Source: Trichomonas vaginalis G3 (lineage: Eukaryota; Parabasalia; Trichomonadida; Trichomonadidae). Taken from it: a stretch of 64,000 nt of DNA. The stretch's first letter is position 1. Each line of letters opens with the position of its first letter. Positions 1 to 8,220 of this stretch are shown here, piece after piece. The translations under genes were made by a program, and so were the position numbers. The notes under the pieces are model-generated. The model did not search any database. It was given only the letters and a program-made list of their open reading frames with translations, and was not told the origin of the DNA. Location: contig NC_067205.1 in NCBI RefSeq assembly GCF_026262505.1, forward strand, positions 23,407,585 to 23,471,584, read 5' to 3'.

Positions 1-631
1 GTTGTAAGTTTATGAACCACCTATCCGGATTAGCTTTATGACCCCATTTCATTGTAGTTCCATAGTCTGCAGAAACAAAAGTAGGTTTGTTTCCATATTG
101 GTTAGGTTCTGAATGAACTTTAAACAATGTTTCATTTCTATATGTTTTGTTGAAATTTAACCTTTTATTTTCACCGAGTTCAGTCAAAGATTGAACGTTA
201 TATGGTCGTAAGTAAAAAGGATTATTGTATTTGCGTACATTTTCTTTCAGTACTTCCATTCTATGCTGAATATTTTCATCTGATGTTGGAGTCTTTTGTA
301 TGTCGGTGAACATTTTTCGATATTCTTCTACTATGTCAGCCGAATTTTTCTTAGACTCTTGGAAAGATTCCATATTCACCTCATACTCTTGTTGAGGGTC
401 AAGATTTTTCGGCTGTTCCAAATCTTCATCTAGTTCTGTGAAGTTAGTTTCCAAAGGAGGGACTTGTTCGTTTCCTTCAGGCTCTTTTAGCTGTTGTTGC
501 TGAACTATTTCTTCCATGTCTGGTTGTATCTGAACTTCTTCCTGTTGAGTTTCTTGTACCTCATCTGCTGGCATTTCATATATTCCGAGACCGTTTTTAA
601 CAAGTTCCCTATCTAAGTCATCCAGACTCAT
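1..631 (-). CDS. Maverick hypothetical protein, 3'-truncated by the window edge
   Basis: An open frame runs from ATG at 629-631 to base 1 (about 210 residues seen) without a stop. It begins MSLDDLDRELVKNGLG, has an acidic, Gln/Glu-rich N-terminal third (about residues 20-90), then a more ordered part with PFYLRPYNVQSL and SADYGTTMKWGHK. Its ATG overlaps the TGA of the upstream 616-residue gene in an ATGA arrangement. I do not recognise the family. From position next to a coiled-coil, proline-rich protein in a Maverick it may be a structural protein, but that is inference. Confidence 0.7.
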   Translation of the reverse strand, partial: MSLDDLDRELVKNGLGIYEMPADEVQETQQEEVQIQPDMEEIVQQQQLKEPEGNEQVPPLETNFTELDEDLEQPKNLDPQQEYEVNMESFQESKKNSADIVEEYRKMFTDIQKTPTSDENIQHRMEVLKENVRKYNNPFYLRPYNVQSLTELGENKRLNFNKTYRNETLFKVHSEPNQYGNKPTFVSADYGTTMKWGHKANPDRWFINLQ

Positions 632-2478
632 AAACCTTTCTTCTTTCGTTCCGTTTCTATTTTTACGCGTTTCATGAAGAGAGTTGAATTATCATTTAGC
701 TCTGACATCAAATATCTCGGAGTAAATTCATTCATGTCATTTGGATGATATGCTATTAAATCATATCCCTTAGCGAGCTTGTATTTTCCAGGTTTGAGAT
801 TATATCCCATTTGATGCTGAACCATAAAGCTAAATAGGTTCGGGTCAGTATTTCCTTCCTTGAACTTTCTAATAGCTTCTTTATATCTGTCACTAAAGTC
901 AAGAGTATCTGGGTAACCATAATCTTCCTTAAGCATTTTTAAGAATTCTTGGTTTCCTTTTTCTCTACTTCTTTTATGTCCTTGCTCTGTTTGTGGTTGC
1001 TGTGCAGGGTTTTGAACTGTTGGTTGCTGTGCAGGGTTTTGAACTGTTGGTTGCTGTGCAGGGTTTTGCTCTGGTTTTGGTTGTGGTGCTGGATTTTGAA
1101 CTGTTGGTTGCTGTGCAGGGTTTTGAACTGTTGGTTGCTGTGCTGGATTTTGAACTGTTGGTTTTGGTTGTTGTTGTGGTGCTGGATTTTGAACTGTTGG
1201 TTGTTGTGTTGGTTTTGGTGCATGCCTGTGTCTGTGTCCATGTGACGATGTAAATGTTTTAGGTAGTCCTGGTGCAGGTGCTTCTCTTGGAGGGTTTGGT
1301 GGTATATAAGTTCCACCAGCTGGCACATATGTTCCATCTGCAGCATAATGTCCTACCTGACTTTTCGTTTTTAAGAAAGCATTTACTAGGTCTGTTTTGG
1401 TCTGTTGTAACTCTTTTTCTTGACTTTCCACAACAGTTGCTCTAACGGCGTCATAGGCACTTTGAACTGCCTGTCTAGTTGCTGCATCTGTTATTTTCGT
1501 CATATTTTGTGCTACTTCTCTTAACTCTTTGTCGAAACCTTCAGACTTCAGTTTCTTTCCAGATGAGAAGTCGTTCACTAGTTTCACCTTACTATGAAGA
1601 GCTTCGAAGGCATTCTTAAAGTCAGCATTCATTAAAGCTTCATTTGAACTGTCTTCATCCGCTTGTATTTTTGTCCTTATTGACCCTATAAGTTGGGCTG
1701 CTTTAGCGTTGGCTTGGGCATCTAACCAGTCATTATTAGCTTTTATAATATCTGCGCTTTTCATTGCCTTTTGCATGGCTGCGTCGTTATTTTTACTTTC
1801 TTGTGCTAAGTTTTCATACTGTACGGTTTGTTTTTGCAACTGTAAAAGTTTTTCTGCCTTTACATTTGCTTCAACTTCTTTTTTATACTCATCGCTATCC
1901 ATATATGTCTTCATGGCTTTTTGTTTTATCTCTTCATCTTTCAGTACTTTATATTGAGTAGTATGGTTTTTCAAATTTATAACATCTTGTTCCATTTTTG
2001 CTACTTCTGCTGCTTTTTCTGACACTTTTTTCGCATATTCCTCTGTACTTAGTTCTTTCAGTTGTTTTTCTTTCTTCTTTTTCTCTACGTTTAACTCATT
2101 GAGTTTCTTTGTGTGTCTGTCATATTCTAGTTTCTTTTCGTTTTCACTTATTTGTTTCTGTATGTCTATGTTTGACTTTTTGACATCTGTTATTTGATTT
2201 TTGAGTGAACTCAAATTCATTTGACTTTGAGGGTTATAAGCTGTTCCGTCTGCAGCTCCACCATAGCCTGCCATTTTCGCTAAAAGTGCCGCTCTTAAAC
2301 CTCCACTCTGTGCACCAATAACTCGGTTTAAAAGCATAGGGTTGCTTGACATTTGTTGCAACATAGTGGGGTCATTCATCATTTGTTGTTGCAACTGTTG
2401 TTGTGGTGTCAGTTTTGCTATTGGATGTTTCAATGCTCCCTTCCTCTTACGTATATTCTTACGTAGCTTACGTGGCAT
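628..2478 (-). CDS. Maverick coiled-coil protein with QQPTVQNPA repeats
   Basis: 616 residues. The N-terminus is very basic (MPRKLRKNIRKRKGALKH), followed by a Gln/Met-rich stretch, a long Lys/Glu/Gln-rich coiled coil (about residues 90-370) and a Pro/Gln segment with about eight near-perfect QQPTVQNPA repeats (about 410-490). The C-terminal 120 residues look globular (FLKMLKEDYGYPDTLDF). The start is supported by TTTTTAA 16 nt upstream; a TTCACTTAAAATG context also resembles the host initiator. A basic head plus coiled coil would suit a DNA-binding internal virion protein, but that is inference. The opposite strand of the repeats gives Leu/Val-rich shadow frames only. Confidence 0.75.
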   Translation of the reverse strand: MPRKLRKNIRKRKGALKHPIAKLTPQQQLQQQMMNDPTMLQQMSSNPMLLNRVIGAQSGGLRAALLAKMAGYGGAADGTAYNPQSQMNLSSLKNQITDVKKSNIDIQKQISENEKKLEYDRHTKKLNELNVEKKKKEKQLKELSTEEYAKKVSEKAAEVAKMEQDVINLKNHTTQYKVLKDEEIKQKAMKTYMDSDEYKKEVEANVKAEKLLQLQKQTVQYENLAQESKNNDAAMQKAMKSADIIKANNDWLDAQANAKAAQLIGSIRTKIQADEDSSNEALMNADFKNAFEALHSKVKLVNDFSSGKKLKSEGFDKELREVAQNMTKITDAATRQAVQSAYDAVRATVVESQEKELQQTKTDLVNAFLKTKSQVGHYAADGTYVPAGGTYIPPNPPREAPAPGLPKTFTSSHGHRHRHAPKPTQQPTVQNPAPQQQPKPTVQNPAQQPTVQNPAQQPTVQNPAPQPKPEQNPAQQPTVQNPAQQPTVQNPAQQPQTEQGHKRSREKGNQEFLKMLKEDYGYPDTLDFSDRYKEAIRKFKEGNTDPNLFSFMVQHQMGYNLKPGKYKLAKGYDLIAYHPNDMNEFTPRYLMSELNDNSTLFMKRVKIETERKKKGL

Positions 2479-2914
2479 TTTAAGTGAAGTTAAAAAGCGG
2501 TTTTTGACAGATGTTTATATGACACTTTTTGTTCAGCACAAAAAACTACTCGGTCAAAGTGTTGTCAGTTTTGTAAAATAACCGTCTTATCTCATTCTAT
2601 AAGGGGAAAAAGGCTTCTCAAAGTATGCTTCCTTGGAACGCCTGTAACTTTTTCTGTAGCGACGATAGACCCTTACTTGTCCGGACAAAGTTATACTATT
2701 TTGAGTGCTCTACAAAAAAGTCAACGGCGACGACTCTCAAAAACCGTTATGTAAAAAGTTTTACCGTTGGACAAAAAAGTATATATAGAAAACAAAAAAC
2801 GTTTATAGTTCATTCAATATTTGAGATAAACCGTTTTTCCAACGGTCACTATTAAATAAAATAAAAAAATAGAGGGGTCTCCGTTGACGAAAACGGTTTA
2901 TCTCAAACTTTTCT
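2479..2914. other. Divergent intergenic region in Mav3
   Basis: 436 bp between divergent Maverick genes, AT-rich with several AACGGTTT/AAACCGTT words (for example near 2742, 2830 and 2895), some in inverted orientation. TTTATCTC lies 17-24 nt before the plus-strand ATG at 2915, like the box seen before other Maverick genes. No gene is supported here. Confidence 0.45.
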
Positions 2915-3853
2915 ATGAGTGGTCCGAAAAAAACAGTTCATTTTTATCTAATGGAAGCCAACGCTGTTAACCACAATTCAAACATTAACAATTCTCAACC
3001 GCTAACCAAAGCCAAAGCCCCACAACCTCCAAGAACCGGCACAGCGGTTAGAATAACCACCAAAAAGTCTAACAGCGAATTAAGAGAAATTCTTCAACAA
3101 ATTTGCTCTAAATATCTCAAAGACGCCGAAGAAAACACACAACCAGACGCTACATACAATACTCAGTTCTGTGAAGTTCTGAACAAAGCAATTACTAGTT
3201 CAATTGAACTTACTAAGACAATTCCAAGTCCAATTGAGCTTAGCGATGTCTTAGTTCAGTATTTTCCAACATTTACTAAGCTTATAATGTTGAGAACTTT
3301 ATACCAAGTTCGTCAAAATCTTCCTCGTTACATCCAACGGTCATTCGACACGAGAATTGCCGAATTCCAAGTCTTTAGTTACGGATATGACGAAGATGAA
3401 TACGTTGACGAGTTCGGAGACAACTGTACAAAATGGTTTGAATGTTATACGACAACACAATTTGAATTCGACTTTCTCGAATTCAACGCAGCAACCATTC
3501 ATATCATTGCTCTTTACCTTTCCGAACAACAACAAGACCTCGCAGATGGAGATGTTGTTACTGTCGTCATGAAAACTCCTGAACAATTCGGAAAAAAGAA
3601 GTCTCTAATTGCCAAATTCGTTCCAGGACATCAGCTTTTCCAACGCACAGAAGTCTTCTGTATTCTTGGAACTAAGTTCTTTGTCAGGAGCGAACTCAAA
3701 GAAAGATATAATGTGTCATTCAATTACACATTATATAATGTTTTCGACCCAGAAGAAGGCTTCTTCCCAGAAGCAATGGAGGAGGAAGAAGAGGAGGAGG
3801 AAATACAAGACTCTATCCAAGAAGAGTCCTCCGAATTCACACCAGAAGACTAA
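2915..3853 (+). CDS. Maverick-terminal hypothetical protein, acidic tail
   Basis: 312 residues, the gene nearest the Mav3 terminus and the only plus-strand gene in this fragment. The N-terminal 60 residues are low complexity (Asn, Pro, Lys); the middle is mixed alpha/beta with aromatic-rich segments (FSYGYDEDEYVDEF, WFECYTTTQFEFDF); the C-terminus ends in a run of nine glutamates and further acidic residues. No catalytic motif was recognised. The codon usage is richer in C-ending codons than the neighbouring Maverick genes. It occupies the place that an adenine methyltransferase gene has in Mav2, so it could be a terminus-proximal accessory gene; function unknown. Confidence 0.72.
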   Translation: MSGPKKTVHFYLMEANAVNHNSNINNSQPLTKAKAPQPPRTGTAVRITTKKSNSELREILQQICSKYLKDAEENTQPDATYNTQFCEVLNKAITSSIELTKTIPSPIELSDVLVQYFPTFTKLIMLRTLYQVRQNLPRYIQRSFDTRIAEFQVFSYGYDEDEYVDEFGDNCTKWFECYTTTQFEFDFLEFNAATIHIIALYLSEQQQDLADGDVVTVVMKTPEQFGKKKSLIAKFVPGHQLFQRTEVFCILGTKFFVRSELKERYNVSFNYTLYNVFDPEEGFFPEAMEEEEEEEEIQDSIQEESSEFTPED

Positions 3854-3895
3854 CAATTTTCCGAATAAAAACTTCATTTATACTAAACATCTTCG

Positions 3896-3940
3896 GGGCT
3901 AGAGGGCGCAACGCGCCTGGAAGCCCCACTCACCTGACCT
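3896..3940. repeat. Maverick terminal hairpin (shared with 59288-59332)
   Basis: GGGCTAGAGGGCGCAACGCG followed by CCTGGAAGCCCCACTCACCTGACCT. GGCGC/GCGCC and GGGCT/AGCCC form a nested stem, so the terminus can fold. The same 45 bp with one change (CTC to CTT) ends Mav2. GC content is far above the surroundings. Confidence 0.7.
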
Positions 3941-4262
3941 TATTAAATAATAATAAATATGAAATGAAAGAAAATCATATAACTCAATGATAAATATGAA
4001 ATGAAAGAAAATCACATAAAGCAATAACTGATTCCTTTTTCCCTGAATATTGATTTCATCCTGTCCTTTGCACCATGATCAACAAGAATGTTAACAATTT
4101 CCTTAAGGTTTAAGCTTTTGGCAATAGATAGAGGGCATTCGATAATATAAAAAGAACTTGATCAAATAATGATATATGTGAAATAATAAAGAAGATTTTA
4201 AAACAATGAAAGATGTGAAAAGAATGTGAATGTTATAAAGAAACGATAGATATATTAAGATG
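3941..4262. other. AT-rich spacer with degenerate repeat units
   Basis: No gene. It contains two near-identical words (AAATATGAAATGAAAGAAAA near 3955 and 3990) and further copies of the ~40-bp TGAAAAGAAAGAG motif that fills 6290-7085. This suggests the same degenerate repeat family. Confidence 0.45.
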
Positions 4263-4754
4263 TAGGGATGCGTTAAACACGCCATTTGACCGGGCGTACA
4301 TTTTTTTGTTCGCCCAAAAATTTCGCCATTTGAGAAATTCAAAAATTAAAAATAAAATTTTAATCTTGATTTTTTTATTTTCGTGATTTTTTTGAAACTT
4401 ACATAAGCGATGAAATACTTTTTTTAAGTAATCGTTTATTATATATAAATATATCTTAATAAATTTAATTCCTTAAGGTAGAGCGTGTTCAAATTTAAAA
4501 TCTCATACAATATTTTCTTAATGGCGTATTTTTCTGAGGTCGCCCAAATAAAGGCGAATTCAAAATTGAGAACTCCAAGGCGTATGGCGAGTATTCAAAA
4601 AGTACGCCACTTACAAAATATTGAATGTGGATTATCAATTTTTTGGCGTGTTCAATTTCAAATTTTGATATTTATGTTTATTTTATTCAGTATAATGTTA
4701 AGAATTAAAATATAAAATTCATAGAATTTTTTCTTTGAAAATATTTTACATTTT

Positions 4755-5150
4755 TATTAGACCACTCCTAGACTAGTCATCAGGTTATCCTCAGATCATC
4801 CTCAGACTACTCCTTATCAGATTACTCATCATCCTCAGACTACTCCTTAGACCCCTCCTCATCAGACTACTCCTCAGATCTTCCTCATAAGACTCCTCCT
4901 CAGATCTTCCTCCTGAGACTACTCTTCAGACTACTCCTTAGAGTCCTCCTCATCAGACTAGTCCTGAGACTAGTCCTCAGACTACTCCTGAAACTACTCC
5001 TCAGATTATCCGCAGACTCCTCCTCAGATTATCCTCAAACTACTCCTCAGTCTAATCCTCAGACTCCTCCTCAGATTATCCTCAAACTCCTCAAACTACT
5101 CCTCGGTCTAATCCTCAGACTCCTCCTCAGATTATCCTCAGATTATCACT
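4755..5150. repeat. CTCCTCAGA-type minisatellite
   Basis: About 400 bp of imperfect repeats of CTCCTCAGACTA and CTCCTCAGATTATC, strongly pyrimidine-rich on the plus strand. It lies inside the TA-flanked element and has no coding potential. Confidence 0.75.
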
Positions 5151-5243
5151 TTACATATATATATCGATAACTAAATAATTACTTATTATACTTTCTTTAT
5201 TTTTTTTAATTTTAAAATAATATTAATATATCTTTCTACGGTT

Positions 5244-5335
5244 AATGATGAAAAGAGAAAGAGGAGTAAAAAGAGGAAAGAGAAAAGAAAGAGAGAGAGA
5301 AAAAAAAAAAGAGAAAGAAAGAGAAAAAAAGGACG
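5244..5335. repeat. Polypurine tract
   Basis: About 90 bp almost wholly A and G on the plus strand (GAAAGAGAGAGAGAAAAAA and similar), containing a short low-complexity open frame rejected as a gene. The mirror-like purine run could adopt non-B DNA. Confidence 0.7.
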
Positions 5336-5363
5336 GCGATAATTTTGTATTGTTTTGTTATTC

Positions 5364-5400
5364 GGCCGAATGGCGGGTACTTCGTACCCGCCATTCGGCC
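5364..5400. repeat. Perfect 17-bp palindrome with TTC loop
   Basis: The left arm GGCCGAATGGCGGGTAC (5364-5380) and right arm GTACCCGCCATTCGGCC (5384-5400) are exact reverse complements around TTC. It is GC-rich in an AT-rich setting, close to the right end of the TA-flanked element, and may be a folded subterminal structure. Confidence 0.85.
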
Positions 5401-5460
5401 CCAAAAATGGCGTATTATTCTATTTTTAAACGGTCATGGCGTAAAACCGTCGCATCCCTA

Positions 5461-5852
5461 TTTCAGAACAGCCTTAACGGCTAAGATTTAGGAACAATGT
5501 TAAGTATCAAAAAGAAAGGAGGTCTGATATAGACAACATATATTGTTGAAGGTTGAAAAAATCTCTAATATTTGAGCCCAAAATTTCAAATTTTAATTTT
5601 TTGAAAAAAAGAGGCCACCCGTATGTACGTTTATTTGAGAGGAGGAGGATTATATTTTTGAAAGGGTGAAACATTATGAATATGTTAATTATATAATAAT
5701 ATGTTTATTATAAAAAAGAAAAAATAAAGCACGTTAAAATTTTTCTTTCTTGATTTTTTACAAAATCTACTTAGAATTATGCAAAATATGACTAAATAAT
5801 TATAAATTTCAAGTTAAATTTTAATTTTGATAAATAATTTAAATTTCAAAAT
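5461..5852. other. AT-rich spacer, no gene
   Basis: No open frame of interest. At 5610-5650 the word CACCCGTATGTACGTTTATT continuing into TGAGAGGAGGAGGATT is shared in inverted orientation with 43268-43305, so part of it is a dispersed repeat fragment. Confidence 0.5.
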
Positions 5853-6272
5853 ATCAAGTTCAGTTCGACTATGTATGTAGTAATTCCTCAATAAAGTGCC
5901 AAAACCCTATTAAAATATATGAACATTTTCAACATTTTAATGTTTTTATTTAAAATTTGATGGAATATGAGCTTCAAACAATTATTATGTAAATAAAAAT
6001 AATTAAATATATGTATTTATTCGTATTACAACCGTAGTAAGTCGATTCTTCCTTTCTTCTACTGAGTTTTGAATTTGATTTCGAATTGTAAAGAGATTCA
6101 AAGGGAAAATACTAGCGGATAAAAACTACCTCCATGAAAGGGTCATAATGGAGTCAAGTTGTATTTTTTGATATTTTTTTGCTTTTCGAGCCTAAATAGG
6201 TAGCCAAGATAATGCCTAAAAATAAGGTTCTAAATTCTGAAGTTTACATGATCCTCTCGTGTGCACCCTTAA
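5853..6272. repeat. 420-bp dispersed repeat, inverted copy at 63581-64000
   Basis: Runs from ATCAAGTTCAGTTCGACTAT to GATCCTCTCGTGTGCACCCTT. The window end carries the same sequence in reverse complement with only a few changes, and that copy runs off the window, so the repeat may be longer. Its inner end, TTAAGGGTGCAC read outward, is also the end of a small inverted-repeat element at 46453-46586. No coding frame. Confidence 0.8.
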
Positions 6273-6289
6273 AGGGCTTTCATTAATAC

Positions 6290-7085
6290 GAATAGGATTT
6301 CAGAAAACAATGATAGATATGATATGAAAGAGAATTCTATAAAACAGCATTGGACATAAGATTAAAGAGAATTCTATTAAATATTGATTAATATAAAAAG
6401 GAAGAGAGCCCAATTAGACAATAATGAATATGAAAAGCAAGAGGATTCTATGAAATAATAACATATCTTAAAAGCAAAAGAATTTTATAAAATAACAATA
6501 GATGTGAAAAGAATACAAATGCAATAAAATGATAACAGATATTAAAATAAAGAGAATTCTATAAAACAATGATTAATATAAAAGAAATGAGAATCCAATT
6601 AAGCAATAATATATCTGAAAATAAACTAGATTTCATAAATATAATGAGAGATGTGAATAGAAAGAGAATTTCATAAAGAAATGATATATGTAAAAAAGAA
6701 AAAGAATATCATAAATGAATATATAACGTCAAAAACAAATAATAAATATGAACTAAAAAAGAATATCATAAGTTAAATAATTGATATGGAATGAAAATGG
6801 ATTTCATAAAAAGATGAGAGATATCAAAATAAAATGAATGTAATAAAACAATAATGGATATAAAAGTAAGGAAAATTCCATGATGTAATGATAGATATTG
6901 AAAAAAAGAGAACAGGATAAATCAATGACAAATATTAAAAGAAAGTGAATTCGATAGATCTAAAATGAATCCAATAAAACAAAGATAGACATTAAAAGAA
7001 AGAAAACAGGATAAAACAATGAAAAATATTAAAAGAAAGAGAATTCTTTAAAACTACAATAAATATGAAAAGAAAGAGAATATCA
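6290..7085. repeat. Degenerate ~40-bp AT-rich tandem repeat block
   Basis: About 20 imperfect copies of a unit like AAACAATGATAGATATGAAA followed by AGAAAGAGAATTCTATA, with copies varying by indels and substitutions. The block runs into the 3' end of the ankyrin gene (6992-7909), whose last ~28 codons are repeat sequence. Confidence 0.7.
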
Positions 7086-7909
7086 AATTTCGCTCCCTTT
7101 AAGTCAGCATTTTGAGAAAGTAAATATGAAACAACTTCATAGTTTCCAAAATACATAATTTCTGCTATTTGTGACTCATTTTGTTTGAAGTTTGTGTTAA
7201 GATATTCAGCAAGTTCATAATTTCTATAATCAAATGCATCTTCGATCAAATAATCAAAAATTTGGCCATCTTCAATCAGTTGCATTATGATGTTTTTGTT
7301 TCCGCCTTTAATAGCACATCTTGCACATTTTTTGGTGTATTGTGCTCCAAGATTCCTAAAGTAATTGAAGCATAATTCTGAACCATATTGAATTGCGCAT
7401 TCAAGTGGAGTCACTTCCCTATTTATTTGTTCGTTGATATCAATATCAGGGAATTTAGCTTTTAATTCATCAATTTTGTCCCAAGCAATGTAGTATAAAG
7501 GAGAATCTTTTGAATATATGTTGAGAATTTCTTCTTGTTTTGATTGCGGATCAACTGTTTCATAGTATTTTGTGTCTACTTCAGGTGAGAATTTATCAAA
7601 TTTTAAACCTCTATAGTATAGCAATATTGCCATTTTAAAATTAAATGGTCTGATCATTATTGAAAATTTTTTTGAAATCTTTTCATAAAACTCTGTATAT
7701 TCAGCAATTAGCTTGCGTTTGAGAACTGAAGTGCAATCAATTAAATAAAGAGCCATTTGAACTGGAATTTTTTTGTCTTTAATGAGATTTATTATTTTTG
7801 TCATCGATTCTGCAAGATTGCTAGAATCTACTTCCCAAATAATGTTGGAAGCTTGAATAGGATATTCAAATACTTCAAGCGGTTTTGAATTTCTAATTTC
7901 TTCTTCCAT
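6992..7909 (-). pseudogene. DUF3447-type ankyrin-repeat protein, truncated into repeat DNA
   Basis: 305 residues. The N-terminal ~170 residues resemble the DUF3447-like head common in trichomonad ankyrin proteins (SPLYYIAWDKIDELKAKFPD, then NREVTPLECAIQYGS). Degenerate ankyrin-type helices follow (NKNIIMQLIEDG, NYELAEYLNTNF, NYEVVSYLLSQNADLKGAKF). Family members usually continue with many ankyrin repeats. Here, after NADLKGAKF, the frame enters the AT-rich repeat block and ends in a Phe/Leu/Ile-rich tail (DILFLFIFIVVLKNSLSF). I therefore read it as a 3'-truncated gene. The start is well supported by an initiator 10 nt upstream. It could still be expressed as a short protein. Confidence 0.72.
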
Positions 7910-7911
7910 TT

Positions 7912-7921
7912 AAAAAAGTGA
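7912..7921 (-). promoter_or_regulatory. Host initiator (Inr) of the ankyrin gene
   Basis: On the minus strand TCACTTTTTT precedes TAAATGG, which places the TCA(+1) A about 10 nt before the ATG. This matches the trichomonad Inr consensus TCA(+1)YTW. Confidence 0.65.
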
Positions 7922-8220
7922 CATTTGTATCGATCTGAGTTATCGTTGGTTTTATCGGTTAAATTTGATGAAACACTGTAATTAAGCAGCTTTAAAGACA
8001 AGGATTTATTTTTAATCATCAATTTTGGTTTTGGGAAGAATTTTATCGAGTATTTTTTTCATATGAGATTAGTCACAAGCAATTTACTCCATTTACACTA
8101 TTGAAATTTTGTTATGTATTGTAAAGAGTTTAAATTTTACTTTTTAACTGTTAATATTAAAATATCAACAAATTAAAATAAATTTGGTAAAAAATATAAT
8201 ATTTAGAAAGTATTTTTATT
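7922..8220. other. Intergenic, no gene seen
   Basis: AT-rich spacer between the ankyrin promoter and the 3' end of the GP63-like pseudogene. Only short random frames. Confidence 0.6.

Larger units (their letters stand above)
1..3940. mobile_element. Maverick/Polinton right-end fragment (Mav3), cut by window edge
   Basis: Two minus-strand genes that abut with an ATGA overlap, one convergently placed plus-strand gene, and a GC-rich hairpin terminus at 3896-3940 that is nearly identical to the terminus of the Maverick ending at 59332. The outer boundary is taken as 3940 because similarity between the two termini stops after ACCTGACCT. Reading inward, that end begins with AG, as Polinton termini do. 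No target-site duplication can be checked, because the other end lies outside the window. Confidence 0.72.
4263..5460. mobile_element. TA-flanked non-autonomous DNA transposon, candidate Tc1/mariner type
   Basis: Starts TAGGGATGCG and ends CGCATCCCTA. Beyond these ten bases both ends continue with similar words (ACGCCATTTGACC against ACGCCATGACCG). The outer TA dinucleotides fit a Tc1/mariner TA target duplication. The 1.2-kb interior has no transposase; it contains repeated GGCGT/ACGCC words, a CTCCTCAGA minisatellite, a purine tract and a strong palindrome. Trichomonads are known to carry mariner elements, so a non-autonomous derivative is plausible, but the family is not proved. Confidence 0.5.

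Noticed and set aside
939..1346. Several long frames on both strands over the QQPTVQNPA repeats (Leu/Val/Cys-rich or Gln/His/Asn-rich)
   Set aside because: They are shadow frames of the repeat in the 616-residue gene, with biased composition and no start context.
5245..5484. 79-codon frame starting MMKRERGVKRGKRKERERE
   Set aside because: It is the polypurine tract read as Lys/Arg/Glu and then a palindrome.
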